Assembly: GCA_019118425.1 (NCBI GenBank)
Contig: DWYZ01000105.1
Coordinates: 1 to 41,244 of the forward strand
From: Candidatus Blautia faecavium
GTDB taxonomy: Bacteria > Bacillota > Clostridia > Lachnospirales > Lachnospiraceae
Direction of reading: 5' to 3'
DNA: 41,244 bases
Shown here: piece after piece, positions 24,299-33,280 of the stretch
Position numbering within the stretch: the stretch's first letter is position 1
Layout: each line of letters starts with the position of its first letter
Program-made: the position numbers and the translations under genes
The notes under the pieces: model-generated
Database searches by the model: none
What the model was told of the DNA's origin: nothing
What the model saw: only the letters and a program-made list of their open reading frames with translations

Positions 24299-25555
24299 CT
24301 ACATTCTGTCTTTGAAAAATTCCACAAACTCTGTATAGCCATCCGCCATCATCTGTTCCTTCTGGAATTTTTTATTTTTTTTCATTATGGATATTTGAAT
24401 CTGTGTACCGCTGCTGCGCTCTTCTTCCGCCTGTTTTAAGATCGTGAGCAGCTTTTCCGCAGGCATATTCTTTTCAATAAGGTATGCTTTTTTCCCATTT
24501 TTAGAGGGAACCTGATATCCTCTCTCAAGAAGCAGCATAACGATCCGCTCGAAGCCGATAGAAAAACCGCAGGCACTGGTATTCGTCCCTGTAAATTTGC
24601 CGATCATTTCGTCATAACGTCCGCCGCCTCCTACAGAACCGCCGAATTCATCCATAGCAATCTCGAAGATTGGCCCCGTATAATAAGACATTCCCCGCAC
24701 CAGGGTCGGATCAAAAGCCATCTTAAAGTCGGCGGTCTTTACAGCATCCACTGTAGAGATAATGGTCTCCAGATCCTCAGCCACCTTTTCATCCAGCACT
24801 CCCTTTAATTTTTCTTTACAGAAACGCACGCCTTCGATATCAGAAGAAATCTCCTGGAACAGCTGCAGATACGTCTCGATGCTTTCTGTGGAAAAGCCTT
24901 CTTTTTTTAATTCCTCAGCGACTCCCTCAAGACCGATCTTGTCCATTTTATCCAAAATAATAAATACCGTGTCATAGCTCTCCTTTGGAAAACCGCTGTA
25001 CTGAGCCATTGCCTTTAAAATCCTTCTGTCGTTGATGCGGATGGTAAAATTATGAAAATCCAGTTTTCCAAGAAGGGTAGTGGTGGCAAGCACCAGCTCG
25101 ATCTCCGCCAGATAGGTAGGCTCTCCTAAAATATCAATGTCACACTGCATAAACTGACGGAACCTTCCTCTCTGCGGCCGGTCCGCTCTCCATACATTTC
25201 CCATCTGGAGCGCCTTAAAAGGAGCGGGAAGTTCATTCGCATGATTGGAATAATAGCGGGAAAGGGGGACTGTTAAATCGTAACGCAGGCCGGAATCCAC
25301 CAGGTCTGCTTCTTCCTTGGCCTCTTCAAGCTTTAATTTTTCTCCTCTTTTCAGGATTTTAAAGATAAGTTTTTCGTTTTCTCCGCCCTGTTTGCTGCAA
25401 AGATTTTCAATGTGCTCCACACAGGGTGTTTCAATGGAGGAAAATCCGAAAGTCCCGTATGTCTCACGGATCATATTCATCACATAGTTTCGGATTTCCA
25501 TTTCCTTTGGTAAAATGTCTTTCATGCCGGTGACCGGCTTTTTCTTTAATGCCAT
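24299..25555 (-). CDS. hisS: Histidyl-tRNA synthetase
   Basis: A 418-residue class II synthetase. Motif 1 region (GTFGFSSIETPCVEHIE), motif 2 (FQ-type: NVWRADRPQRGRFRQFMQCDID), the His-specific RGMSYYTGPIFEIA and GGGGRYDEMIG, motif 3 (ACGFSIGFERIVMLL) and a C-terminal anticodon-binding domain are present. The C-terminal domain ends in a Lys-rich stretch (SIMKKNKKFQKEQM). It is preceded by a full AGGAGG and lies between the HD-domain gene (9 nt away) and aspS. Confidence 0.97.
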   Translation of the reverse strand: MALKKKPVTGMKDILPKEMEIRNYVMNMIRETYGTFGFSSIETPCVEHIENLCSKQGGENEKLIFKILKRGEKLKLEEAKEEADLVDSGLRYDLTVPLSRYYSNHANELPAPFKALQMGNVWRADRPQRGRFRQFMQCDIDILGEPTYLAEIELVLATTTLLGKLDFHNFTIRINDRRILKAMAQYSGFPKESYDTVFIILDKMDKIGLEGVAEELKKEGFSTESIETYLQLFQEISSDIEGVRFCKEKLKGVLDEKVAEDLETIISTVDAVKTADFKMAFDPTLVRGMSYYTGPIFEIAMDEFGGSVGGGGRYDEMIGKFTGTNTSACGFSIGFERIVMLLLERGYQVPSKNGKKAYLIEKNMPAEKLLTILKQAEEERSSGTQIQISIMKKNKKFQKEQMMADGYTEFVEFFKDRM

Positions 25556-25564
25556 GGTTACCTC

Positions 25565-26140
25565 CTATAATTTTCGGTTGCTTTTATGTACTACCCTTTG
25601 AAAGGCTAGGAAAACTTCCATATCGAAATTTTTCACTTCTTCGATCATCAATTCCATAACGGTGTCTATATCAAACGCTTTTCTGTAAGGCCGGTCTGAG
25701 CTTAAAGCCGCAAAAACATCACACACTCTTAAGATCCGCGCTCCTATTGGTATATCTTCCCCCGCTTTATTGGACGGATAGCCGCTTCCATCGTAATTTT
25801 CATGATGGTAAAGAATACTTTCCAAAACAAAATCCGAATATCCCTGTCCCTTAAGTTCCTCATATCCAAGGGTGGAATGCATACGGACGTATTTTAGTTC
25901 CTCTATTACCAAGGGATCTCTTTCCTGTCCGTTAATATATCCTGTAAGCTTCAGCTTACCGATGTCATGAAGCATACCTGCGATCGCCAGCTCATAGCAC
26001 TGGCTCTCGTCCAGTCCTAATTCCTTTGCTACAGCATAGGCCAGATTACTGACTCTCATTCCATGATTCAGCTCCGCTGACAGGTCAAAATCTAATATTC
26101 TTTCCGGTGTATCTGCCGTTTTTTCGTATATCCTATCCAA
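25565..26140 (-). CDS. HD-GYP-like phosphohydrolase
   Basis: A stand-alone HD domain of 191 residues. It carries the HD motif MLHDIGK, the second His pair YHHENYDGSGYP (GYP signature) and a later RVCDVFAALSSDRPYRKA, all typical of HD-GYP proteins, some of which hydrolyse cyclic-di-GMP. No receiver or sensor domain is attached and it is shorter than most signalling members, so the substrate is open. I prefer TTG 26140, 7 nt after GGGAGG; GTG 26146 is only 1 nt from that site. Between hemZ and hisS, in the same operon. Confidence 0.85.
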   Translation of the reverse strand: MDRIYEKTADTPERILDFDLSAELNHGMRVSNLAYAVAKELGLDESQCYELAIAGMLHDIGKLKLTGYINGQERDPLVIEELKYVRMHSTLGYEELKGQGYSDFVLESILYHHENYDGSGYPSNKAGEDIPIGARILRVCDVFAALSSDRPYRKAFDIDTVMELMIEEVKNFDMEVFLAFQRVVHKSNRKL

Positions 26141-26161
26141 GGGCACGCCTCCCGTTGTTCT

Positions 26162-27670
26162 TTACAGCCAGGCTTCTATGCCTGCCCGTTTTCTCTCGAT
26201 CATCTCTTCTATGCGTGTTATATAATTTGTCACATCTTTTACATTTTCTACACGCTCGATCCTGCTGCCATGTTCAAACACCAGCTTCGAAGAGCCTCCT
26301 GCCCCAAGGGCAATGATCGGCTGTTTCTCTTCCATAATTAGTATATTGTAAATGCCGGCTTTGTCAACCTTTGCATAGCCCACATTTTCAAAATTTCCCT
26401 TCATGTTTTTCTGACGATAGAGATAATAAGGTCCCATCCCCATCTCATAGGCCGTTTTCATAACCATATCCATGATCTCCTGGCTGTTTTCAAAGGTCAT
26501 CTCCTGATACTGGTCTTTAAATATATTCAGCCTGGCCGCCCTCTTCACCGCCAGGGAATGGATTGTCAGGCTGTCAGGCCCAAGGGAACGGACCTCCTCC
26601 AAAGTATGCCTAACCATGGAGATATCCTCTCCCGGAAGCCCTGCGATCAAATCCATATTAATATTATCAAATCCGCAGGCTCTGGCCTCCTTAAAAGCGC
26701 TCTTAGTCTCTTCCACAGTATGCTTTCTGCCGATCAAGTCCAAGGTAACCTGATTCATTGTCTGAGGATTGACAGAAATCCTGGTCACGGGAAATTTCCG
26801 AAGGGTCATAAGTTTCTCCCGGTCAATGCTGTCCGGTCTGCCGGCTTCTACAGTGAATTCCTCCAGCCCATCATAGCCAAAGCTTTCTCCCACCTGATCC
26901 AAAAGGCGTTCCAGTTGTTCAGGAGAGAGCGTCGTGGGTGTTCCCCCTCCGATATACACTGTATCCAGCTTTCTTCCCTTCATCATGACGGAGACTGCAC
27001 GGATCTCTTGGCACAGCGCATCCAGATAAGCATCCACCTTATCTTTCCAGCGGCTTAAAGGATAAGAACTGAAAGAACAGTACAGACATATACTTGGACA
27101 GAAAGGAATCCCGATATATAAGCTGTAACCGTTTTCATAGTCGATATTTTTTAATATTTCCCGCTCCCTGTTTGCAATCGTAATGGCAAGGGCGGTCTTT
27201 TCGGGACTGACAAAATAACGCGACCGCATCTCTTGTGCTGCTTGTGTATTTTTCATTCCGGATTCTATCATCCCCATGGCAAGCTTCACTGGCCGTATTC
27301 CTGTAAGGTTTCCCCACGGAAGCGTTTTTCCTGTCAGTTTGATAAGTACATGGTAAAGAGCAGCCTTTATGCTGTCCTTATTTTCTTTTCTTATTTCGTG
27401 GGCGTCTCTTCCCTGCCCGGAACAAGAAATAAGGGCATCTTTTGACTGCCCTTGTATCACAGAGGCACATGCCGTACCCCTATGCCCTTCTCTTGAATAT
27501 TCGATTAAAAAGTCGTCCCTCTCTTTTTTTACGCGGAAACAGATCTCATATTCTTTCTGTGTATCTTCATAAGATACACAGATTTCCCTTTCTGGATAGA
27601 ATGCCTTAATCAGCTCATAGACATCATGCTCAAATTCCCTGTTAAAAAATACAATACCAATCTTACACAA
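26162..27670 (-). CDS. hemZ: Coproporphyrinogen dehydrogenase, radical SAM (HemZ)
   Basis: A 502-residue radical SAM protein of the oxygen-independent coproporphyrinogen oxidase family. The cluster motif is CPSICLYC (C-x3-C-x2-C) in YIGIPFCPSICLYCSF, followed by VYIGGGTPTTL and GFDNINMDLIAGLPGE. An N-terminal region of about 160 residues and the length fit HemZ rather than HemN/HemW. Many heme-negative clostridia carry this gene, so its real substrate here is uncertain. The start codon is TTG and it overlaps the end of the upstream hydrolase gene by 8 nt; GAGG lies 10 nt before it. Confidence 0.93.
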   Translation of the reverse strand: MCKIGIVFFNREFEHDVYELIKAFYPEREICVSYEDTQKEYEICFRVKKERDDFLIEYSREGHRGTACASVIQGQSKDALISCSGQGRDAHEIRKENKDSIKAALYHVLIKLTGKTLPWGNLTGIRPVKLAMGMIESGMKNTQAAQEMRSRYFVSPEKTALAITIANREREILKNIDYENGYSLYIGIPFCPSICLYCSFSSYPLSRWKDKVDAYLDALCQEIRAVSVMMKGRKLDTVYIGGGTPTTLSPEQLERLLDQVGESFGYDGLEEFTVEAGRPDSIDREKLMTLRKFPVTRISVNPQTMNQVTLDLIGRKHTVEETKSAFKEARACGFDNINMDLIAGLPGEDISMVRHTLEEVRSLGPDSLTIHSLAVKRAARLNIFKDQYQEMTFENSQEIMDMVMKTAYEMGMGPYYLYRQKNMKGNFENVGYAKVDKAGIYNILIMEEKQPIIALGAGGSSKLVFEHGSRIERVENVKDVTNYITRIEEMIERKRAGIEAWL

Positions 27671-28292
27671 AGGGGTTATACCTCTTTTCGTATCCTATAG
27701 TGGTGGATGCGTCATGTCCCGGAAATACCTCTGTATCTTCCGGAAGATTATCCACCAGTTTATGCAGGCTTCTCACAATATCCGCTGTACTTCCTCCAGG
27801 AAAGTCTGTTCTTCCCACAGAGCCGTAAAACAACGTATCTCCGCTGAACAGTACACCTTCATCTTTTAAATAGTAACAGCAGCTTCCCGGTGTGTGTCCC
27901 GGTGTATGGATCATCTGAACAGAAAATCCCGCCGCGGTAAACACATCCATATCATTCAAAAGGACATCTGGTTTAATGGATACAGCATGTCCGCAATAGC
28001 CAGACATATTTACAGATGGCTCCCGCAGCATTTCTTGTTCCGCGGAACAGGCATATATGTCTACATCGTACCTTTTCTTTATGTCTCCTACTGCAAGAAT
28101 ATGGTCATAATGACCATGGGTTAAAAAAATCCCTACTGGCTTTCCCTGCATTTCCTCTATCTTTTGGATGATCTTCTCCGGAGCGTCAGCAGGATCCACC
28201 AGGATCAATTCTCCTGTCTCTTTATTTTTCAGGAAGTAACAATTGGTATATACTGTGCCGAGAACACATTTTTCCAGTTCCAGTTTGCTCAT
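27663..28292 (-). CDS. Metallo-beta-lactamase-fold hydrolase (glyoxalase II-like)
   Basis: A 209-residue MBL-fold enzyme with the metal ligands in order: THGHYDH, HTPGHTPGS, SGDTLF and the closing GHDAST. The size and sequence match the short glyoxalase-II-like hydrolases found in the clostridial relA-hisS neighbourhood. Expected to be cytoplasmic; the physiological thioester or other substrate is unknown. It starts 21 nt after the relA stop with AAAGGAG well placed. Confidence 0.93.
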   Translation of the reverse strand: MSKLELEKCVLGTVYTNCYFLKNKETGELILVDPADAPEKIIQKIEEMQGKPVGIFLTHGHYDHILAVGDIKKRYDVDIYACSAEQEMLREPSVNMSGYCGHAVSIKPDVLLNDMDVFTAAGFSVQMIHTPGHTPGSCCYYLKDEGVLFSGDTLFYGSVGRTDFPGGSTADIVRSLHKLVDNLPEDTEVFPGHDASTTIGYEKRYNPFV

Positions 28293-28313
28293 AATCTGCT
28301 CCTTTACTCTGAC

Positions 28314-30647
28314 TTATCCTGTGGTTCGCTCTACGTCAAGAACGCTTTCTACTTGACGTATCTTTTCGATCAGTGAATTCAGCTCGTCCTTGCTCTTCAC
28401 TTCAAAGCTCATGGAGATGGTCGCTTTCTCCTGCTTATTCGTACGGGAATTGATACTGCGCACATCGATCTTTCTCTCTGTAAAGATTTTAGAAAGATCC
28501 ACCAGAAGTCCAGTCCGGTTATTTGCGTAAACACTGATTTCCGCCATATATTTTTCAGGAGTTTTTCCGTCTCCGCTCTGCCATTCAGCCTCGATCAGCC
28601 GGCTTCTGTCTATTTCAGACATATTAAGGATATTGACGCAGTCTGTACGGTGAATGGTGATGCCGCGTCCTCTGGTGACAAATCCTACAATCTCATCTCC
28701 GGGAATAGGACTGCAGCATTTTGAAAAACGGACTGCCACATCGTGGATTCCTTTAACCACAATGCCTCCCTTATTTTTCGTGATATGAAGCTTTTCGTGG
28801 GCATCTGAAGCAGCCTCTAAAACCTGCTCGTCTGTAAGATTTTTCTTATTCTCTCTTTCATAAGCTTCCAGCAGCTTATTAAACACCTGGCCTTCTTTTA
28901 AGCCCCCGTGTCCGATTGCCGCTAAAACGGAATCCCAGTCCCGGAAACCATATTTTCTCATGACAGCTTCCAGATACTGAGGTTTATTATAAACGCTGAT
29001 CTTATAGCCCTTGGACTTTGCGTACTGGGTAAGCATTTCCTTGCCTTTAAGGATATTGTCCTCTTTTAATTCTTTTTTAAACCACTGATTGATCTTATTC
29101 TTGGCCTGGGTGCTCTTTACCAGTTTCAGCCAGTCGCGGCTGGGTCCCTGAGAATTTTGGGAAGTAATGATTTCGATCCGGTCTCCATTTTTTATCTGAT
29201 ATTCGATGGGAACCAGTTTTCCGTTTACTCTGGCTCCAACCATTTTATTTCCCACCGCGCTGTGAACGCTGTAAGCGAAATCAATGGGGGTAGAGCCATT
29301 GGGAAGGGTTTTTACATCCCCTTGGGGAGTAAAGCAGTATACATTGTCTGCAAACAGATCCAGGTCATTTTTCAACAGGCTCATAAACTCCCTGTTATCT
29401 GACATGTCTCTCTGCCATTCCAGGATCTGGCGCAGCCAGTTCAGCTTTTCCTCTTCACTTTTTCCTACAGGAGCCTTTCCATCGGAGGTCTCCTTATATT
29501 TCCAATGGGCCGCAATACCATACTCAGCGGTCTTATGCATCTCGAAAGTACGGATCTGGATCTCGAAGGGCTGTCCCTTCGGTCCGATCAGCGTGGTATG
29601 CAGGGACTGATACATGTTCGGCTTGGGCATGGCAATATAATCTTTAAATCGTCCGGGGATGGGCTTATACATCTCATGGATCACCCCCAGAGCCGCGTAG
29701 CAGTCTTTTACGGTGTCCACAATGATCCGCACAGCAAACAGGTCGTAAATCTGGTCGATCGTCTTATCCTGATTAACCATCTTTTTATAGATACTGAAGA
29801 AATGCTTGATCCGGCCGTCCACCTGTGCCTTGATGTTTGCATCCTCCATATGTTTTTTTACCTGTTTGACGATATTGCCTACAAATTCCTCCCGCACGCT
29901 CTTGCGCAGCGCTACTTTTTCTACCAGATCATAGTAGACGTCCGGTTTCAGATATTTCAAGGAAAGATCGTCCAGTTCCACTTTTATCTTGGATATACCC
30001 AGGCGCATGGCAATGGGCGCGTAAATATCCATGGTCTCTCTTGCCTTTTCCTGCTGCTTTTCCGGGCTCATATACTGCAGGGTACGCATATTATGAAGCC
30101 GGTCGGCCAGCTTGATCAGGATCACGCGGATATCCTTCGCCATGGCTAGGAACATCTTGCGGAGATTTTCCGCCTGAAGCTCTACTTTATCTGCCGAATA
30201 GTTTAACTGTCCCAGCTTGGTAACCCCGTCTACCAAAAGGGCGACCTCTTCTCCAAACTCCTTTTTTACTTCATCGTAAGTCATCCAGGTATCTTCTACC
30301 GCATCGTGGAGCAGCCCCGCTACGATCGTCTCTTTATCAAGTTCCAGATCCGCCAGGATGATGGCGACGCACAGAGGATGGATAATATAGGGTTCACCTG
30401 ATTTTCTCTTCTGGTCCTTGTGCGCCTCGCTGGCCACCTGGTAAGCCTTCTCGATCATGGTTATATCCGTAGAAGGATGGTATTTACGGACACTAGTTAT
30501 TAATTCCTGATACAGTTCCGCCGGACTGGTAAAATCATGGGTAGCCTTTATGGCCGCGTCCGCTTTTCTTACGGATTCCATTTTTTCTAATTCAGCCCGG
30601 TCAGTGACTTTGCCTTGGTCTGTGTTTTTAATTATTTCCGCCAACAT
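28314..30647 (-). CDS. relA: Bifunctional (p)ppGpp synthetase/hydrolase, RelA/SpoT family
   Basis: A 777-residue long RSH enzyme controlling the stringent response. In order: N-terminal HD hydrolase (about 70-200; YIIHPLCVA, LLHDAVEDT), synthetase (GRFKDYIAMPKPNMYQSLHTT), TGS domain (VYCFTPQGDVKTLPNGSTPIDFAY), zinc-finger-like segment (SKCCSPIPGDEI) and a C-terminal ACT domain (about 705-777). The RFKD form of the synthetase motif is that of bifunctional Rel enzymes, not of synthetase-only RelA. It lies downstream of apt, as in many Firmicutes. Slightly longer than usual because of an N-terminal extension of about 35 residues. Confidence 0.96.
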   Translation of the reverse strand: MLAEIIKNTDQGKVTDRAELEKMESVRKADAAIKATHDFTSPAELYQELITSVRKYHPSTDITMIEKAYQVASEAHKDQKRKSGEPYIIHPLCVAIILADLELDKETIVAGLLHDAVEDTWMTYDEVKKEFGEEVALLVDGVTKLGQLNYSADKVELQAENLRKMFLAMAKDIRVILIKLADRLHNMRTLQYMSPEKQQEKARETMDIYAPIAMRLGISKIKVELDDLSLKYLKPDVYYDLVEKVALRKSVREEFVGNIVKQVKKHMEDANIKAQVDGRIKHFFSIYKKMVNQDKTIDQIYDLFAVRIIVDTVKDCYAALGVIHEMYKPIPGRFKDYIAMPKPNMYQSLHTTLIGPKGQPFEIQIRTFEMHKTAEYGIAAHWKYKETSDGKAPVGKSEEEKLNWLRQILEWQRDMSDNREFMSLLKNDLDLFADNVYCFTPQGDVKTLPNGSTPIDFAYSVHSAVGNKMVGARVNGKLVPIEYQIKNGDRIEIITSQNSQGPSRDWLKLVKSTQAKNKINQWFKKELKEDNILKGKEMLTQYAKSKGYKISVYNKPQYLEAVMRKYGFRDWDSVLAAIGHGGLKEGQVFNKLLEAYERENKKNLTDEQVLEAASDAHEKLHITKNKGGIVVKGIHDVAVRFSKCCSPIPGDEIVGFVTRGRGITIHRTDCVNILNMSEIDRSRLIEAEWQSGDGKTPEKYMAEISVYANNRTGLLVDLSKIFTERKIDVRSINSRTNKQEKATISMSFEVKSKDELNSLIEKIRQVESVLDVERTTG

Positions 30648-30793
30648 CTATCACCTGCCTATCGCCAAAAATTATAGCAAATGTCATGCTTCTTCTTATT
30701 ATGACGTTTGCCGCATCGATTTTTGCTGCGTAAAACGCAGATATTTCCTCTCGAAAATCGTGCGCTTCCTCCCGGAGGGTTATAGTAAAAGAT

Positions 30794-31318
30794 TTATTTT
30801 CCTTCGTAACGGATGATAGACTCAACGTTATATCCGTCAAGTTTCTTTACGCCGTTCAAGCCGGCAAGCTCCATGAGAAATACGATCTTTACTACTTCTC
30901 CGCCCAGTTCTTCCACTAATTTCGCGGCGGCCTCAATCGTACCTCCCGTAGCGATCAGGTCATCAATGATCGCCACTTTCTGTCCCGGTTTAATGGCATC
31001 CTTATGTATTTCAATCGTAGCGCTTCCGTATTCCAGATCGTAGCTCTTAGAAACAGTTTCACACGGAAGCTTTCCTTTTTTACGGATGGGAACAAAAGGT
31101 TTGTGGAGATTATATGCAATTGGCATTCCGAAAATAAATCCTCTGGATTCCGTTCCCACAATCACATCCACATCCAGCCCGTCCAGACAGGCCTGCATGG
31201 AATCAATCGCAAGCTGCAAGCCGTCTGCATCCTGCAATATACTTGTAATATCGCGAAAAATAACACCTGGTTCCGGAAAATCCGGGATACTTCTGACATA
31301 CTCTTCTAACTTCTTCAT
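30794..31318 (-). CDS. apt: Adenine phosphoribosyltransferase
   Basis: A 174-residue purine salvage enzyme making AMP from adenine and PRPP. It begins MKKLEEYVRSIPDFPEPGVIFRDI as the family does, and has the PRPP loop VAIIDDLIATGGTIEAA. ATG 31318 is chosen because GAGGAG lies 8 nt upstream; the open frame extends 35 codons further up without family similarity. A good promoter sits at 31414-31442. The 146-bp gap to relA has no gene or clear terminator, so apt and relA may be cotranscribed. Confidence 0.96.
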   Translation of the reverse strand: MKKLEEYVRSIPDFPEPGVIFRDITSILQDADGLQLAIDSMQACLDGLDVDVIVGTESRGFIFGMPIAYNLHKPFVPIRKKGKLPCETVSKSYDLEYGSATIEIHKDAIKPGQKVAIIDDLIATGGTIEAAAKLVEELGGEVVKIVFLMELAGLNGVKKLDGYNVESIIRYEGK

Positions 31319-31413
31319 TTTTCCACTCCTCTGTTCTTTTATCATAGTATTAAGAGATTTTCTTAGCGTCCTCTCTTGATTTTTTATTTTCTTTCTTATA
31401 GCAAGATAAAGTA

Positions 31414-31442
31414 AGTATAGCACTTTTTTTTCGCAGAATCAA
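31414..31442 (-). promoter_or_regulatory. Promoter of apt (and probably relA)
   Basis: On the minus strand TTGATT (31437-31442) and TATACT (31414-31419) are separated by exactly 17 bp. It lies about 95 bp upstream of the apt start, in the gap after recJ. Confidence 0.7.
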
Positions 31443-31486
31443 TGAAAAACCCGACACCACCCGCATAAATACGGCATTTTCCACCT

Positions 31487-33199
31487 TCAGCGATAATTTT
31501 GTATAACGATCTGTATGCTCTCTCTTCCCTGGTAGCGGTTTATCTCCGGATAATAGGTTACGGAAATAGCGTCTGCATGTGCCGCGAACTCTAAAAATTT
31601 CTCTGCTTCTCCAAAATATACTCCATCCACGGAATATCCTCCCTGATCCACTAGGCGCATTTTAGCTACATTCCGATTTTTCCCAAAAATCCTTGGTTCT
31701 AAAACACGAATTTCTTTCTGCGCAAATACTGGCTTAGTATTTCCTTTTCCAAAGGGCTCCAAAAGAGAAATCTGCTGGATCAGATTATTGGAAATATAAG
31801 AAAACGGCATTGCCACATCGATCACTATCTTTTGACACAGGTCATCCGGGGTAAGGGTACAGTTTTCATTTAATCGCCTGCGCAGCTCTTCTACCCTATC
31901 CTCAGCAAGGGAAAGTCCTGCGGCCATGGGATGCCCTCCGAATTGTTCCAAAAGATCCGCACACTTTACCAACTCATCGAACATGGAATACGCCTCAATG
32001 GAACGTCCGCTTCCCTTTACTCCATGCTCTCCCTTTGTCAGTACGATTACCGGTTTATAATATTTTTCCCGGATACGCCCCGCTATGATCCCGGCAAGAC
32101 TTTCATGGCATTCGGGGAGATAGATCACTAAAACCCGGTCCGCTCCCACTGAAGTCTCCTCCACCTGACGAATAGCTTCTTCCTTTCCTTTTTCTGTAAG
32201 GGCCTTTCTGCTTTCATTTAAAGAAGCCAGATCCCCTGCTATTTTTGCGGCCCGGTCAGGGTCTTCCTCATCAAAAAGCGCAAGCGAACGCGCCGCTGTA
32301 TCCAGCCTGCCGCTGGCATTGATACAGGGTCCCAGTACAAAACCAATATGATAGGCGGTGATTTTCCCTCCCTCAAGACCATTGGCACGGATCAAAGCCA
32401 TCAGTCCTGTATTTTGAGTCTTGGGGATTTTTTTCAGTCCTTCTTTTACAATGATTCTGTTTTCCCCCTGAAGATCCATCACATCTCCGACTGTCGCTAT
32501 GGCGGCAAACTCCAAAAGATCATAAAATTCCTCCACGGGAATCCTAAACCGTTCATATAAAGCTCCGATCAGCTTCCATGCCACCACTGCCCCGCATATA
32601 TTTTTATTGGGATACGTACAGGAGGGCTGCTTTGGATTCACCACTGCATCCGCCGAAGGAAGCAGAATTTCCCTTCCGTTTTCGGTGTCTCTATATGGAA
32701 TCTCATGATGATCTGTCACTACAACGGTCATTCCAAAATCTTTGGCCATGGCAATCTCTGATCTGGCCGCAATCCCGTTATCGCAGGTAAGGATCGTATC
32801 CACCCCGTCCTCTTTTGCTTTAAGGATCAAAGGCTCGTGGATACCGTATCCGTCACTGATCCTGTCAGGGATATAGGTATCGATCACCGCCTGAAGCCTT
32901 CGAAAGCCTTTAAGGAGTATGTAAGTAGAAGATACGCCGTCTATATCATAATCACCGATAATACGGATCTTTTTTTTGCTTTTAATCTTCTCTTCTAAAA
33001 TCCCTACTGCTTTTTCCATGTCTTTTAAAAGCCAGGGGGATGGAAGCATAGAGAGATCGCCTTGAAGATAGAGGCGGATGTCTTCTTCCCCTACTATGTC
33101 TCTGTTTCGTATCAACCTTGCGATGACAGGGTCTATATCAAATTTTGTTCCTATGGCATTAAAATCTGCACGTTTTGCCGCAACCACCCATTTTTCCAT
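31487..33199 (-). CDS. recJ: Single-stranded-DNA exonuclease RecJ
   Basis: A 570-residue DHH-family 5'-3' exonuclease used in recombination and repair. Catalytic motifs: IIGDYDIDGVSS, CDNGIAA, VVTDHHEIP, DAVVNPKQ, then the DHHA1 part with GSGRS and FGGHPMAAGLSL, and a C-terminal OB-fold (FGKGNTKPVFAQKEIRVLEP). Start ATG 33199 has AGGA at 8 nt and gives MEKWVVAAK; the longer frame adds ten residues. It lies downstream of secDF across an 81-bp gap holding a terminator-like hairpin. Confidence 0.96.
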   Translation of the reverse strand: MEKWVVAAKRADFNAIGTKFDIDPVIARLIRNRDIVGEEDIRLYLQGDLSMLPSPWLLKDMEKAVGILEEKIKSKKKIRIIGDYDIDGVSSTYILLKGFRRLQAVIDTYIPDRISDGYGIHEPLILKAKEDGVDTILTCDNGIAARSEIAMAKDFGMTVVVTDHHEIPYRDTENGREILLPSADAVVNPKQPSCTYPNKNICGAVVAWKLIGALYERFRIPVEEFYDLLEFAAIATVGDVMDLQGENRIIVKEGLKKIPKTQNTGLMALIRANGLEGGKITAYHIGFVLGPCINASGRLDTAARSLALFDEEDPDRAAKIAGDLASLNESRKALTEKGKEEAIRQVEETSVGADRVLVIYLPECHESLAGIIAGRIREKYYKPVIVLTKGEHGVKGSGRSIEAYSMFDELVKCADLLEQFGGHPMAAGLSLAEDRVEELRRRLNENCTLTPDDLCQKIVIDVAMPFSYISNNLIQQISLLEPFGKGNTKPVFAQKEIRVLEPRIFGKNRNVAKMRLVDQGGYSVDGVYFGEAEKFLEFAAHADAISVTYYPEINRYQGRESIQIVIQNYR

Positions 33200-33232
33200 G
33201 TATTTTTCCTTTCTGTGAGTTAAAAGCAAATG

Positions 33233-33262
33233 TCCCGGAGCAGACTGTATCCTGCCCCGGGA
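33233..33262 (-). terminator. Terminator-like hairpin between secDF and recJ
   Basis: On the minus strand, an 11-bp stem TCCCGGGGCAG with CTGCTCCGGGA (one G-T pair) and an 8-nt loop, followed by CATTTGCTTTTAA. The T-tract is broken, so termination may be partial and allow some read-through into recJ. Confidence 0.55.
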
Positions 33263-33280
33263 TCTTATACCAATTTAACA

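Noticed and set aside
2043-25600. T-box leaders for argS, hisS or aspS
   Set aside because: The genes follow other genes closely, and no specifier loop or TGG-containing T-box sequence with terminator was seen upstream.
30628-30840. Small open frame of 70 codons between apt and relA
   Set aside because: It overlaps the ends of both genes, has no Shine-Dalgarno and no family similarity; most likely chance.
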